DNA of 64,000 nt. It comes from Lutispora saccharofermentans (lineage in GTDB: Bacteria > Bacillota > Clostridia > Lutisporales > Lutisporaceae). Position numbers and translations under genes: made by a program. Below, piece by piece: positions 53,405 through 63,155 of the stretch. Location of the stretch: contig NZ_JAJEKE010000002.1 of the NCBI RefSeq assembly GCF_024363565.1, positions 310,001-374,000 of the forward strand. The letters run 5' to 3'. The notes beneath the pieces were generated by a model that worked only from the letters and a program-made list of their open reading frames with translations, did not search any database and had not been told where the DNA came from. The stretch's first letter is position 1. Every line of letters starts with the position of its first letter.

Positions 53405-55090
53405 ATGAAGAGGATTAATTCACATACATCAAAATTACTGATGATAGCTTTGATAGTTTTTAGCCTTTTCAGTTTTTCTTATGCTGCAGCAAAAGACATA
53501 CCGGGAGATGGAAAAATCAATGTTGAAAATAATGAAAGAGAAAAAAGCGAGATATTAGTAAAATATAAGAAAAATGCTGATGAGAAAAAAATTAAGGACA
53601 GTATAAAAATCAAAATGAACCTGCCAAAGCTGGAGGTAAAAAAACAATATAAAAGTGCAAAGCTTGACTTGATCTCGATAGATAAAAATTCAGACATAGA
53701 TAAGGTTATCGAAGAGCTGAAAAAAGATCCTAATATAGAATACGCACAACCAAACTACAAGCTTGAAATAATGGCGCTGCCGACCGATGCCAGGTTTACC
53801 GAGCAATGGGGGCTTCAAAACACAGGGCAGGAAGTGGAAGGAAAGTTCGGAAGATCCGGTGTAGATATCAATGCGGCAAATGCATGGAATATTACAAAAG
53901 GATCATCCAATGTTGTCATTGGGGTGCTGGATACGGGCATTGACATAAACCATAATGATCTTAAGGATTCCATATATGTTAATACAAAAGAAATCCCAAA
54001 CAACGGAATAGATGATGACAAGAACGGGTATATAGATGATGTAAAGGGATGGGACTTCATAAATGCGGACAACACTGTATATGACTCACCGAGCCTCGAC
54101 CTTCACGGCACTCATGTGGCGGGGATAATAGCAGCCATGTCAAATGCCGACGGTGTTACGGGTGTGGCTCCGAATGTGAAGATCCTGCCCCTAAAATTCA
54201 TACATGGAAACTGGGGCTATACCTGTGATGCCATAGATGCCATCGAATATGCCATGGCTGCAGGGGTCAAGATCATAAACTGCAGCTTCGGAGGGACAGA
54301 TAATAACTTTGCCTTAAAGGATACCATGGTGAATAGCGGGATTCTCTTCGTGTGTGCAGGAGGCAATAGGGCAGCGGATGTATCTATGTCCCCTGTATAT
54401 CCTGCATGCTTTGATATACCCAATGTGCTCTCAGTGGCATCCATAGACAGCAATGGAGTGCTCTCTCCATACTCTAGCTATGGAAGCAAAATACATGTAG
54501 CAGCACCGGGGATAAATATACTTAGCACCACACCGGGAAATACCTTTGATTATCAATCAGGCACCTCAGCATCTGCGCCTTTTGTCACAGGTACTGCTGC
54601 TTTGGTCAAAAGCCAATTTCCAAATCTCACATATGCCCAGGTAGCCCAGAGGATAAAGGACAATGTAGTGCCCTGTACGAACCTTGCCGGCAAAGTCAGC
54701 ACAGGAGGCAGGGTCAATGCAAATGCGGCACTAACCAATGTAAAGCCGGCGGCGGACACATATATGGGGCCCGGAAATGATGATGGCACAGTGCCCGGGG
54801 GGCAGCAGGGAGGAAATGAAGACACCTGGTATACCCAGGACCAGCTTGCCAGGATAAAGGAAAGGATGCACTACGGCGAAAGCGGAGTAAACCCTGCATC
54901 GGGAAACTACTCCTTTACCTGCAATGACCTAAGCATCCTGGCTCCCGGCTTTATGGTCAACATATCCAGGACATATAATTCGAGAGATGATATAAATCCG
55001 TTGATGGGGCAAGGCTGGACCTTCGGCTTTGAAGGTTATCTGAGGGGTACGAATGTGGTTGACGTATCTCTTCCGAACGGTGGTTCTTAA
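53405..55090 (+). CDS. Subtilisin-like protease domain of an S8-RHS protein, ended by an in-frame TAA
   Basis: Start ATG 53405 follows AAGGAG (53402 also possible). It has a signal peptide to about 27 (FSLFSFSYAAA), an inhibitor propeptide (SEILVKYKKNADEKKIKDSI to NIEYAQPNYKL) and a peptidase S8 domain from about 130 to 430 with Asp in VLDTGIDINHND, His in DLHGTHVAGIIAA and Ser in GTSASAPFVTGTAA. The end is the start of an RHS domain (ASGNYSFTCNDLSI, ISRTYNSRDD). TAA at 55088-55090 interrupts it in frame. Confidence 0.88.
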   Translation: MKRINSHTSKLLMIALIVFSLFSFSYAAAKDIPGDGKINVENNEREKSEILVKYKKNADEKKIKDSIKIKMNLPKLEVKKQYKSAKLDLISIDKNSDIDKVIEELKKDPNIEYAQPNYKLEIMALPTDARFTEQWGLQNTGQEVEGKFGRSGVDINAANAWNITKGSSNVVIGVLDTGIDINHNDLKDSIYVNTKEIPNNGIDDDKNGYIDDVKGWDFINADNTVYDSPSLDLHGTHVAGIIAAMSNADGVTGVAPNVKILPLKFIHGNWGYTCDAIDAIEYAMAAGVKIINCSFGGTDNNFALKDTMVNSGILFVCAGGNRAADVSMSPVYPACFDIPNVLSVASIDSNGVLSPYSSYGSKIHVAAPGINILSTTPGNTFDYQSGTSASAPFVTGTAALVKSQFPNLTYAQVAQRIKDNVVPCTNLAGKVSTGGRVNANAALTNVKPAADTYMGPGNDDGTVPGGQQGGNEDTWYTQDQLARIKERMHYGESGVNPASGNYSFTCNDLSILAPGFMVNISRTYNSRDDINPLMGQGWTFGFEGYLRGTNVVDVSLPNGGS

Positions 55091-58000
55091 AGATTCAGGC
55101 TCCAAAACGGCGTGTACACTCCCGAGGATTCCAGAAGCGCTCTTGCAAAGAACGCAGACGGCACATATGTGTTGACTGCGAAGGATCAATATAAATACTA
55201 TTTCAATACAAACGGGCGACTCAATAAAATGGAGGACAGAAATGGCAATGCTGTAGTAATTTCCTTCGGCACCAACGGCAAAATAAATGCAATTACAGAT
55301 ACCGTAGGGAGGACATACACAATAAATTACAATACCACAAATGGCTATATCGATAATATAGTATGCCCTGAGGACAGGATCATAAGCTATAAATATGATG
55401 CCAGCAACAGGCTTACTGAGGTCAAGGATGCCATGAACAACCTTATGAAATACTCCTACGATACATGGGGATTTATGACGGAAATAAAGGATCACTACGG
55501 CAAGCAAATCACAAAGATCACCTACAATCATAATGAAGGAGAGAACCAGCATAAGGTATCCCAGGCCATCGACGCTTTAGGTGATGTAGTGAATTATTCC
55601 TACGATACCACAAACAAAAAGACCACCATTACAGACATGAACAATAGAGTGTATACCTATTGGTATGATTCCTCCATGTATACTACAAGAGTCCAGGACC
55701 CGGATGCAAAGTCCACATACACCGAGTATTTCCTCACAGGCGGGAAGAACAAATATGGAGATGTAAAATCTGTAATAGATAGAAACGGCAATAAGACAGA
55801 GTACGAAATAGACGATAGAGGAAATGTTATAAAGACAATAAATCCCGATGGAAGCTGCAAGATATACAGCTATGATGACAAGAACAATCTTATATTGGAA
55901 AAGGATGAGCTGGGCAATCAAACCTTCTATATATATGACACCAATAAGAAGCTTCTATTAAAAAAGGCCCAGCCTCTGAACGGGACAGATGTGTATTCCC
56001 AGGGCTGCGACGAGACAAAATTTGCCGTCACCCAATACGCCTACTACACTGCTGCGGAAGCTAAAGCCCAGTTTAACTGCAATGCAGGGGGGCTCCTAAA
56101 AAGCATTTCAGACCCTGAAGGGAATATTACAAGCTATACCTATGATGCTGACGGGAATATAAAGACAGAGACAGACCCTGAGAGCAAGGTGACAGCTTAT
56201 TTATATAACAGGATAGGGCAAAAGACCAGAGAAACGACACCCAAGGGATACAATACTGATTATGTGTATGACAAGAACGGCCTGCTGGAAAAGACTATTC
56301 TTGACGATGGAGAGACTACCAGGATCATATATGATGCCAACGGGCGAAAGGTGCAAGAAATATGGCCCGGCCAGTATGACCCTGCCAAGGATGATATGGC
56401 CAATCACAAATACAATGATGCAGGAGCAGGCTTCAGATACACATACTATGACAGCGGCATGGTCAAGACCATTACAGACCCTTTGAACAATACGACAAGC
56501 TTCACCTATGACGTATATGGGAACAAGATTACCGAGACAAAGCCAAACGGAGCGGTTTACAGATATGAATATGATAATATGGACAGGCTCACCAAGGTTT
56601 TCTTTAAAGATAGTGCTGTTTCCTTTGAGTTCATTCTTTATGAATACTCCTATGCTGTGCTCTCCGACGGCAAGACTCAAAATACGGAGATAGAGCATAT
56701 AAATGATGGGCTGAAGGCTTCAGCAGTATATATCTATGACTATGCAGACAGGCTTGCAGAAAGGCAAAATCCTGACGGAACGAAGGAGACATCGACATAT
56801 AAGCCCAATGGATTGCTTGAAACAAGCACAAATGTGGACGGAAGCATAACCTACTTCAAATATGATGCTCTCAACAGGCTTACCGAGCAGTGGACTCCTT
56901 TTGAAACATCAAGCCAGGGCATACTATATACCTATACGAAGATCGAATACGATAAGGCAGGCTATAAGAAAGCGGAAAAAGCAGGCAAAGGGAAAGTTGC
57001 TCTTTTCGAAATGCCCTCCGGTTTTGTAACTACTAGCTATGCCTATTATAGAAATGGCCTTTTAAAATCAGCAGCTGATTCAGCTGGGAGAAGGACAGAA
57101 TATCAATATGATGATGACGGCAATATGTCAAGAGAAGATGTATATGTCAGTGCTGAGAATATGAAGACCAAAGAGTATTCATATAATCATCTGAACAAAG
57201 CAGTGGAACAAAAGCTCCATGTCAGCGCCAAGGATATTTTCGGCAACAGCTTTGACAGTACGGATGAAAAGATACTTCTGACATCCTACTCTTATGATAA
57301 AAACGGCAACCTAAAGACAGTCACTGATCCCAGGATGGTGACAACTTCTTATACCTATGACCATCTAAACAGGCTCCTCAGTGAAAGCAAGCCTGGAACG
57401 GATGAAAACGGCGCGCCCGTCACTATAATGACCTCCATGACCTATGACTGGGAAGGCAAGCCGCTGACCACTAAAGACGCCAATGATAATACTGCTTTCT
57501 ATGAATATGACAAGAGAGGATTTTTGACAAAGGTAACTAACGCAGAAGGTGGAATAACCCTATACGCCTATGACAGGGCAGGCAGAAAGCTGTCGGAAGT
57601 ATCACCAAAAAACTATGACTCCGCCAAGACCATGGATGAGATGAATAGAATAGAATATGTCTATGACATTATGGGCAGGATCCTGCAAAAGATAGACATA
57701 TATAAAGATGCCGGCAGCGGCAGTTGGATAAGGATAAACGCAAAAAATCTTGAATACGATAATAGAGGCAATGTAATAAAAGAATCCGATGCATTGGGAT
57801 ATGAGCAGGACTATGGAACGGAATACACATATAACCTTGCAGGCAAGCCGGTGACTTTTATAGACCCCGTTACCCGGCAAAGAGGCTTGCCCTTCACCAT
57901 AAAGTACGAATATGATTCATTGGGAAGAAAGATCAGCGAGACCAATGCAAAAGGGGTAGAAACGCTATACTCCTATGATGATGCAGGCAATCTTTTGACT

Positions 58001-61000
58001 GTAAAGGTAAAGAAAAACTCATATTCGGAGGAAAAGGCCTTAAGGACGAATACTTATGACCTGACCGGAAGGCTATTGGCGGAGACCGATGGAAATGGAC
58101 ATACTACAACCTATGAATATAACGCTTTGGACAAGATCAGGAAAGCAATAACCCCCGGTGACAGCACGATAGAACCCAATATATTAATATACCAGTATGA
58201 TGAAAATGCCAATACGCGCTTGAAGAAGAATTCCATAGGAAGGATAGAAGAATATTCCTATGACGGCCAAAACAGGGTGATATCATACACCAGCAAGAAA
58301 GCTGATGGGACCCAGGCCATAACTACCTCGGCCAAATATGACAGGAATGGAAATAAAAGATTTGAAACCGACGGAAATGGCGTGACCAGAGAAAACATGT
58401 TTGACAGTCTGAATAGACTCATAGAGACAAAGACGACTGTAAACGGCATAGAGAAAAGCACATCATATGCCTATGATGCAAACGGAAACCAAACAGAAAT
58501 GACTGATTGGCTGGGCAATGTATACACAAACATATACGACCCGCTTAATAGGCTGATTGAAAAGCAGGATCCATATACCACCATACAGATGCTCGAATAC
58601 AACAAAAATAATCTTCAATCAAAATCCTATGATGCGCTGGGAAATATGACTCAATTCAGCTATGACAGAAACGGAAGGCTCATCTATACCATCGATGCCG
58701 AAGACCATGTGACGACCCAATCCTATGATGATCTAGGCAATATTGAAGCCGAAACAGACGGACGGGGCATATCCATAGTATATGAATATGACGAATTCAA
58801 CAATATGACAGCCGTAACCAATGCAAAAGGAGAGAGGACAGAATATGCCTATGATCTTAACGGCAATATACTGACCCAAAAAGATGCAAAGGGCAATACG
58901 ACCACCTATGAATACAATGCAGCAAACAAAGCAATAAGAAGGATCGACCATGGAGGCCGGACAGGACAAGCAGGGAGATATGTATATATAAATGACAAAG
59001 TAGAGAGCTTCACATATTATCCCGACGGAAATATGAAGGCAAAGAAGGATAGAAAGGGTCAAATAACGAACTATACCTATGATATACACGGAAGGCTCAC
59101 CGAAGAAAGCATAGGCTCTGAATCCGTATCATACACCTATGACGGAAACAGCAACGAGCTCACAATGACAGACGGCACCGGAACAACTAAACGCACCTAT
59201 GATGAAGAAAACAGAGTGCTGACAAAGACAGTGCCCCATATGGGCATCTTGACATATCAATATGATATAACGGAAGCCGAAGGCTGTCATGCAGAAATAT
59301 CAACAGACCCGAAAGGCAATGAAACCACAAAAGTATATGACAAAGCAGGAAGGCTCATAAAAGTAATATCAAATGCTGAAGAAACAATATTTACATACTA
59401 TGGCAACGGCAGCAGAAAGAGCGTAGAATACCCGGAAGGAGCAAAAGAAGAATACACCTATTACAAGGATAACCTGGTAAAGACCCTTGTAAACAAAAAA
59501 GCAGACGGAACCATAATAGACTCATACAGCTATAAATATGATGCTGCCCACAATCAAATAGAAAAGCAAGACCAAAAAGGAATAACCAACTATGATTATG
59601 ACAGCCTGAACAGACTTGAGAAAGTCACCGAACCAGACGGGAAAATAACGGAATACATATTTGACAAGGCAGGCAACAGGATACAAGAAACCATCACACA
59701 AGGCTCCGAAACCATAGCGACCACCTATGAATACAACGAACAAAACAGGCTGATAAATACGATCACCAGAAACGGAGCTGTAACCGAAACCGCCAAATAT
59801 GAATATGACCCAAACGGCAACACAATGACCAAGGTGGTAGAAACAACAAAGCCTGTAGACCCGAACCTCACTGGAAGCTTTGACTTCAACAAAGCAGGTC
59901 AAAGCACAGACAAAAACATAACCTACTATGAATATGACTCATGGAATCAACTGATAAAAACAATAGAAGGTGACAAGACGATAATAGCTGCCTACAACGG
60001 ATATGGGCAAAGGATAGAAAAAACAATAAACGGAATAACCCAAAGATACCTCTATGAATATGACAAAGTAGTCCTGGAGACAGACGGTCAAGGCAATGAA
60101 ACAGCAAGAAATATATATGGAACAAATCTGCTTGTAAGAGAAGCAGAAAATGAAACAGCCTACTATATGTATAACGGTCATGGAGACGTAACAGCTTTGC
60201 TGAATGACCAAGGCAATATAATAGGGAGCTACTACTACGATGCATTCGGCAATATCACAGAAGAAACAGGAGAAGCCGATAACCCATACAGATATGCAGG
60301 CTACAGATATGATGAAGAGACAGGCATATATTATCTTAATGCTAGGTACTATGACCCCAAAATAGCAAGATTCCTTACCGAGGATACCTATAGGGGGCAA
60401 ATATATGATCCGCTGAGTCTGAATCTATACACATACTGTTATAATGAACCGATAATGTATTATGACCCTAGTGGACATATAGTAACAGATTGGGATAAAG
60501 AACATCTAAGCAAAGCTGAACAAGATTTAGTGCAGAAATATTCGGATAAATGGACTGAATACAATGAAAAAGCAAATGACCCCGGTCTTACTCAAAAAGA
60601 AAAAGAGAAAGCATTAGAAAAAAGAGACGAACAACATGACTCTGCTGAAGAAATAAGAAAAAAGCATAGAAACGAAAATGAAATAGGAAGAGGAGACGGG
60701 CATACAGTAAATAAAAGCACAAATGAGATAGTAGGGAAAGAAAAAGAGAAAAAGGATAAAGCAGATAAAGAGGATAAAAAAAGTAAAAGCACAAATAACA
60801 CCATCCCACAAATAAATGACAGCCCAAGTTATCCAACAACGGGAAGCAAGCTGCTTGACAACTTTGGTGGATGGATAATATCTGTAGATGATAGCTTATT
60901 TGGTGGGAAAGCTTATAAAGTAAGTGAAAAGATAGACCAGTTAAGAGGAATAGATTCTTTTAGTAAGAGCGATTGGCTTAGAAACCCGGATTTTAGCAAG

Positions 61001-61549
61001 ACATATACTGCTGGATCGATCACCAATAGTATATTTGGTGTAATATCCTTAGGAAATGGACTTAAGAGCCTTATAACGAGCTCAGGAGAAATAATAGTAA
61101 ACTCAAGTGGAGCGATAGTAGACATAATAGCAAGTAACGGAACAGCAGTAATACAAACAGCAGAAGGTGTCCGGATTACCTATAATAGTATTGATAATGT
61201 TAATAGGAGCAGTGGCTATGTTGGAAATGAGGGCGGGAGTAAAGATAATTCCATGTTTGGGGAGAATGGAACCCAGGTAATAAGTAAGACTGTATGGAAA
61301 GAAAAGGGTAGCCAAGCAAGAATAGATGTTGAAAACCCTAACCCTGGACAAAGACCTGGACAGATTCACTATCAAGACGCAAATGGAAAGAAGTACTTAT
61401 TTGACCCACAAAAGCAAGTGTTCGTTGATAAAAATGGAAATGTTGCACCCAAGTCAGTAAATGCTAATCTAAATAATCCTGATTTTGTGAAGAAACTAAA
61501 TGTTGGATTAGAGCAGTATTTGGGGGAACCAGGAATAAAATTACCATAG
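55091..61549 (+). CDS. RHS/YD-repeat toxin body, in frame with the upstream S8 protease
   Basis: About 2152 codons continue the frame beyond the TAA; GTG 55112 lacks a ribosome site, so expression alone is doubtful. YD repeats (YDANGNQTEMTDW, YDSLNRLEKVTEPDG) fill the first 80 percent and should form the toxin-enclosing shell. The RHS core ends YYLNARYYDPKIARFLTEDT and DPSGH near 60470. The last 350 or so residues are variable: a charged linker, a hydrophobic stretch and an end RIDVENPNPGQRPGQIHY ... KKYLFDPQKQVF, typical of RHS C-terminal toxin domains, probably a nuclease. Confidence 0.85.
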   Translation, partial: RFRLQNGVYTPEDSRSALAKNADGTYVLTAKDQYKYYFNTNGRLNKMEDRNGNAVVISFGTNGKINAITDTVGRTYTINYNTTNGYIDNIVCPEDRIISYKYDASNRLTEVKDAMNNLMKYSYDTWGFMTEIKDHYGKQITKITYNHNEGENQHKVSQAIDALGDVVNYSYDTTNKKTTITDMNNRVYTYWYDSSMYTTRVQDPDAKSTYTEYFLTGGKNKYGDVKSVIDRNGNKTEYEIDDRGNVIKTINPDGSCKIYSYDDKNNLILEKDELGNQTFYIYDTNKKLLLKKAQPLNGTDVYSQGCDETKFAVTQYAYYTAAEAKAQFNCNAGGLLKSISDPEGNITSYTYDADGNIKTETDPESKVTAYLYNRIGQKTRETTPKGYNTDYVYDKNGLLEKTILDDGETTRIIYDANGRKVQEIWPGQYDPAKDDMANHKYNDAGAGFRYTYYDSGMVKTITDPLNNTTSFTYDVYGNKITETKPNGAVYRYEYDNMDRLTKVFFKDSAVSFEFILYEYSYAVLSDGKTQNTEIEHINDGLKASAVYIYDYADRLAERQNPDGTKETSTYKPNGLLETSTNVDGSITYFKYDALNRLTEQWTPFETSSQGILYTYTKIEYDKAGYKKAEKAGKGKVALFEMPSGFVTTSYAYYRNGLLKSAADSAGRRTEYQYDDDGNMSREDVYVSAENMKTKEYSYNHLNKAVEQKLHVSAKDIFGNSFDSTDEKILLTSYSYDKNGNLKTVTDPRMVTTSYTYDHLNRLLSESKPGTDENGAPVTIMTSMTYDWEGKPLTTKDANDNTAFYEYDKRGFLTKVTNAEGGITLYAYDRAGRKLSEVSPKNYDSAKTMDEMNRIEYVYDIMGRILQKIDIYKDAGSGSWIRINAKNLEYDNRGNVIKESDALGYEQDYGTEYTYNLAGKPVTFIDPVTRQRGLPFTIKYEYDSLGRKISETNAKGVETLYSYDDAGNLLTVKVKKNSYSEEKALRTNTYDLTGRLLAETDGNGHTTTYEYNALDKIRKAITPGDSTIEPNILIYQYDENANTRLKKNSIGRIEEYSYDGQNRVISYTSKKADGTQAITTSAKYDRNGNKRFETDGNGVTRENMFDSLNRLIETKTTVNGIEKSTSYAYDANGNQTEMTDWLGNVYTNIYDPLNRLIEKQDPYTTIQMLEYNKNNLQSKSYDALGNMTQFSYDRNGRLIYTIDAEDHVTTQSYDDLGNIEAETDGRGISIVYEYDEFNNMTAVTNAKGERTEYAYDLNGNILTQKDAKGNTTTYEYNAANKAIRRIDHGGRTGQAGRYVYINDKVESFTYYPDGNMKAKKDRKGQITNYTYDIHGRLTEESIGSESVSYTYDGNSNELTMTDGTGTTKRTYDEENRVLTKTVPHMGILTYQYDITEAEGCHAEISTDPKGNETTKVYDKAGRLIKVISNAEETIFTYYGNGSRKSVEYPEGAKEEYTYYKDNLVKTLVNKKADGTIIDSYSYKYDAAHNQIEKQDQKGITNYDYDSLNRLEKVTEPDGKITEYIFDKAGNRIQETITQGSETIATTYEYNEQNRLINTITRNGAVTETAKYEYDPNGNTMTKVVETTKPVDPNLTGSFDFNKAGQSTDKNITYYEYDSWNQLIKTIEGDKTIIAAYNGYGQRIEKTINGITQRYLYEYDKVVLETDGQGNETARNIYGTNLLVREAENETAYYMYNGHGDVTALLNDQGNIIGSYYYDAFGNITEETGEADNPYRYAGYRYDEETGIYYLNARYYDPKIARFLTEDTYRGQIYDPLSLNLYTYCYNEPIMYYDPSGHIVTDWDKEHLSKAEQDLVQKYSDKWTEYNEKANDPGLTQKEKEKALEKRDEQHDSAEEIRKKHRNENEIGRGDGHTVNKSTNEIVGKEKEKKDKADKEDKKSKSTNNTIPQINDSPSYPTTGSKLLDNFGGWIISVDDSLFGGKAYKVSEKIDQLRGIDSFSKSDWLRNPDFSKTYTAGSITNSIFGVISLGNGLKSLITSSGEIIVNSSGAIVDIIASNGTAVIQTAEGVRITYNSIDNVNRSSGYVGNEGGSKDNSMFGENGTQVISKTVWKEKGSQARIDVENPNPGQRPGQIHYQDANGKKYLFDPQKQVFVDKNGNVAPKSVNANLNNPDFVKKLNVGLEQYLGEPGIKLP

Positions 61550-61561
61550 GGAGATAATAGT

Positions 61562-62047
61562 ATGATAATAAATAAAAAAATGGAAGAAATGATTGAAGAA
61601 ATTAAAAATGGAGATATTGATTATCAACTACCAAATATAAATATATTAGACAAGTTTCCTCCCCAAGTTATTGAATGGGATGGTTGTATCTTATTGCAAT
61701 TAGGAAGTAATTTAGATGATTTACCAGAAAAATTTGAGTCTAATAATGTTTTTTGCGATAAAACTCAATTTGAGGCAACTAATAATCATGTTCATTTGTC
61801 AGATATTTTGCCAGAGTTAGATGATAACCCTAAACAATCCTTAAGAATAGCGTTAGAATTAATTGAGATTTGGGAGAATAAGTTAAAGACAGAGTTTCCT
61901 AAGGAGAAATTTCATCTTATAATATCTCATGATGAGTTTGGTAGCACTGTAAGGTTCTACAAAATAAGACCTTCAGATATTCCATGGATAAATATTAATA
62001 GCATTGATAATTACAAGGAAGAAGCAATTTTAGTAAAAGAAATATAA
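61562..62047 (+). CDS. Candidate immunity protein for the RHS toxin, 161 aa
   Basis: The start lies 12 bases after the toxin stop, with GGGAGA overlapping that end, the usual position of an immunity gene. The protein is acidic and soluble, with no signal or membrane segment: NINILDKFPPQVIEWDGCIL, FEATNNHVHLSDILPELDDN and FHLIISHDEFGSTVRFYKIR. No family name is recognised. Its G+C content is much lower than the RHS body, as is common for exchangeable toxin-immunity modules. Confidence 0.7.
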   Translation: MIINKKMEEMIEEIKNGDIDYQLPNINILDKFPPQVIEWDGCILLQLGSNLDDLPEKFESNNVFCDKTQFEATNNHVHLSDILPELDDNPKQSLRIALELIEIWENKLKTEFPKEKFHLIISHDEFGSTVRFYKIRPSDIPWININSIDNYKEEAILVKEI

Positions 62048-62149
62048 TTATTTTATGCTGGAGGCGGTTATCCATATGATGACCGTCTTTCTTTCTTCTT
62101 AAGTAAAGAGTAGACATAAAATTTGTAAACCGAAACTGGAAATAGATAG

Positions 62150-62251
62150 ACAGCGCAATATCACAGAAGAAAAACGGTTGTACCTGTTCATGGGAACAAG
62201 TCATTAGGTAGAGGTTTGTTAGAGGCTATTAAGAAGCAAGCAGGATTTTAA
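62150..62251 (+). pseudogene. hicA toxin remnant (C-terminal 33 codons)
   Basis: VVPVHGNKSLGRGLLEAIKK then QAGF and stop is the normal end of HicA mRNA interferases. A stop codon lies directly upstream in frame and the catalytic-His half is missing. Confidence 0.7.
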
Positions 62252-62270
62252 ATGTAAGGGGAAGAGAAGT

Positions 62271-62528
62271 ATGGATAGGAATATAATGTTTTATGCAGTT
62301 TTTGATTATGATGATGACCCAATATCAATATATTTCCCGGATTTACCTGGCTGTTTTTCATGTGGTAGTTCTACAGAAGAAGCAATGACAATGGCTAAAG
62401 AAGCATTAGACCTATATCTTGAGGATATGAAAGAAGATGAAATACCTAGGGCAAACCCATATGAAGAAATAAAAGCCAAAGGGCTAAATCAAAGGATATT
62501 TCCTATAAAAACATCAAGGAAGCGTTAG
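62271..62528 (+). CDS. HicB-family antitoxin, 85 aa
   Basis: The partial RNase-H fold of HicB is clear: MFYAVFDYDDDPISIYFPDL, PGCFSCGSSTEEAMTMAKEA and LDLYLEDMKEDEIPRANPYE. It lies 19 bases after the hicA remnant, so it is an antitoxin whose toxin has been lost. It is shorter than HicBs with a DNA-binding tail. Confidence 0.85.
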   Translation: MDRNIMFYAVFDYDDDPISIYFPDLPGCFSCGSSTEEAMTMAKEALDLYLEDMKEDEIPRANPYEEIKAKGLNQRIFPIKTSRKR

Positions 62529-62656
62529 GACGGTTCTTTTTGCTTCTAAAATTTATACCTATACTATTGACAGCGGCAGCATGTAAAAGGAAATATATAT
62601 GTAAGTAAAGAATATTCATATTTTTACTCTGCCTTTGTTTATAAGAAAAGCAGACA

Positions 62657-62940
62657 TAGAGACGTAACAGCTCTGTTGAATGCAAGGTACTATGACCCAA
62701 AGATAGCAAGGTTCCTTACAGAGGATACCTATGGGGGGCAAATATATGACCTGCTGAGACAGCATGGGATAAAGAACATTCAAACAAAGCAGAACAAGAT
62801 TTAGTGCAGAAATATTCAGATAAATGGACTGAATACAATTAAAAAGGAAGAAAAGACGGATATACAGTAAATAAAAATACAAATGAAATAGTAGGGAAAG
62901 AAAAAGGCAAAAAGGATAAAGAGGGCAAAAGCACAATTGT
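62657..62940 (+). pseudogene. Displaced RHS C-terminal fragment
   Basis: It repeats in degraded form the RHS core end (LNARYYDPKIARFLTEDTYG) and part of the linker after it (EQDLVQKYSDKWTEYN, NEIVGKEKGKKDKEGKS) from 60185-60790, with internal deletions and a stop. Such leftovers mark earlier toxin-tip exchange. Confidence 0.75.
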
Positions 62941-62941
62941 A

Positions 62942-63090
62942 ATTAATAGAAAAGCGGTTAAGCCTCGAAATGCTGTGTTTCAAGCGTATTTCCAGCAAAA
63001 GATTAGTGAAGAAAAAACTAAGTCTTAGGCACTTGTATGCATCATGCGTAGACTTGTGAATATTATTATGGTACGCTGGAAAATCGACCG
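62942..63090 (+). pseudogene. IS110-family transposase 3' remnant
   Basis: KPRNAVFQAYFQQKISEEKT, KS, stop, ALVCIMRRLVNII matches the C-terminal stretch of IS110/IS1111-type transposases, with one in-frame TAG. The rest is absent. Confidence 0.55.
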
Positions 63091-63155
63091 CCCAAACTAT
63101 CAAAAGATAACGCTGTGTGATAAAATGGTAGCAGAAAATGTAAAGGGTGGGGGTT

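Noticed and set aside
55112..60300. Tandem repeats resembling a repeat array in DNA
   Set aside because: They are codons of the YD repeats, with variable length and continuous coding; not a CRISPR or satellite array.
62059..62100. Weak hairpin after the immunity gene
   Set aside because: The arms GCGGT/ACCGT are short and the T-run is interrupted, so I did not list it as a terminator.
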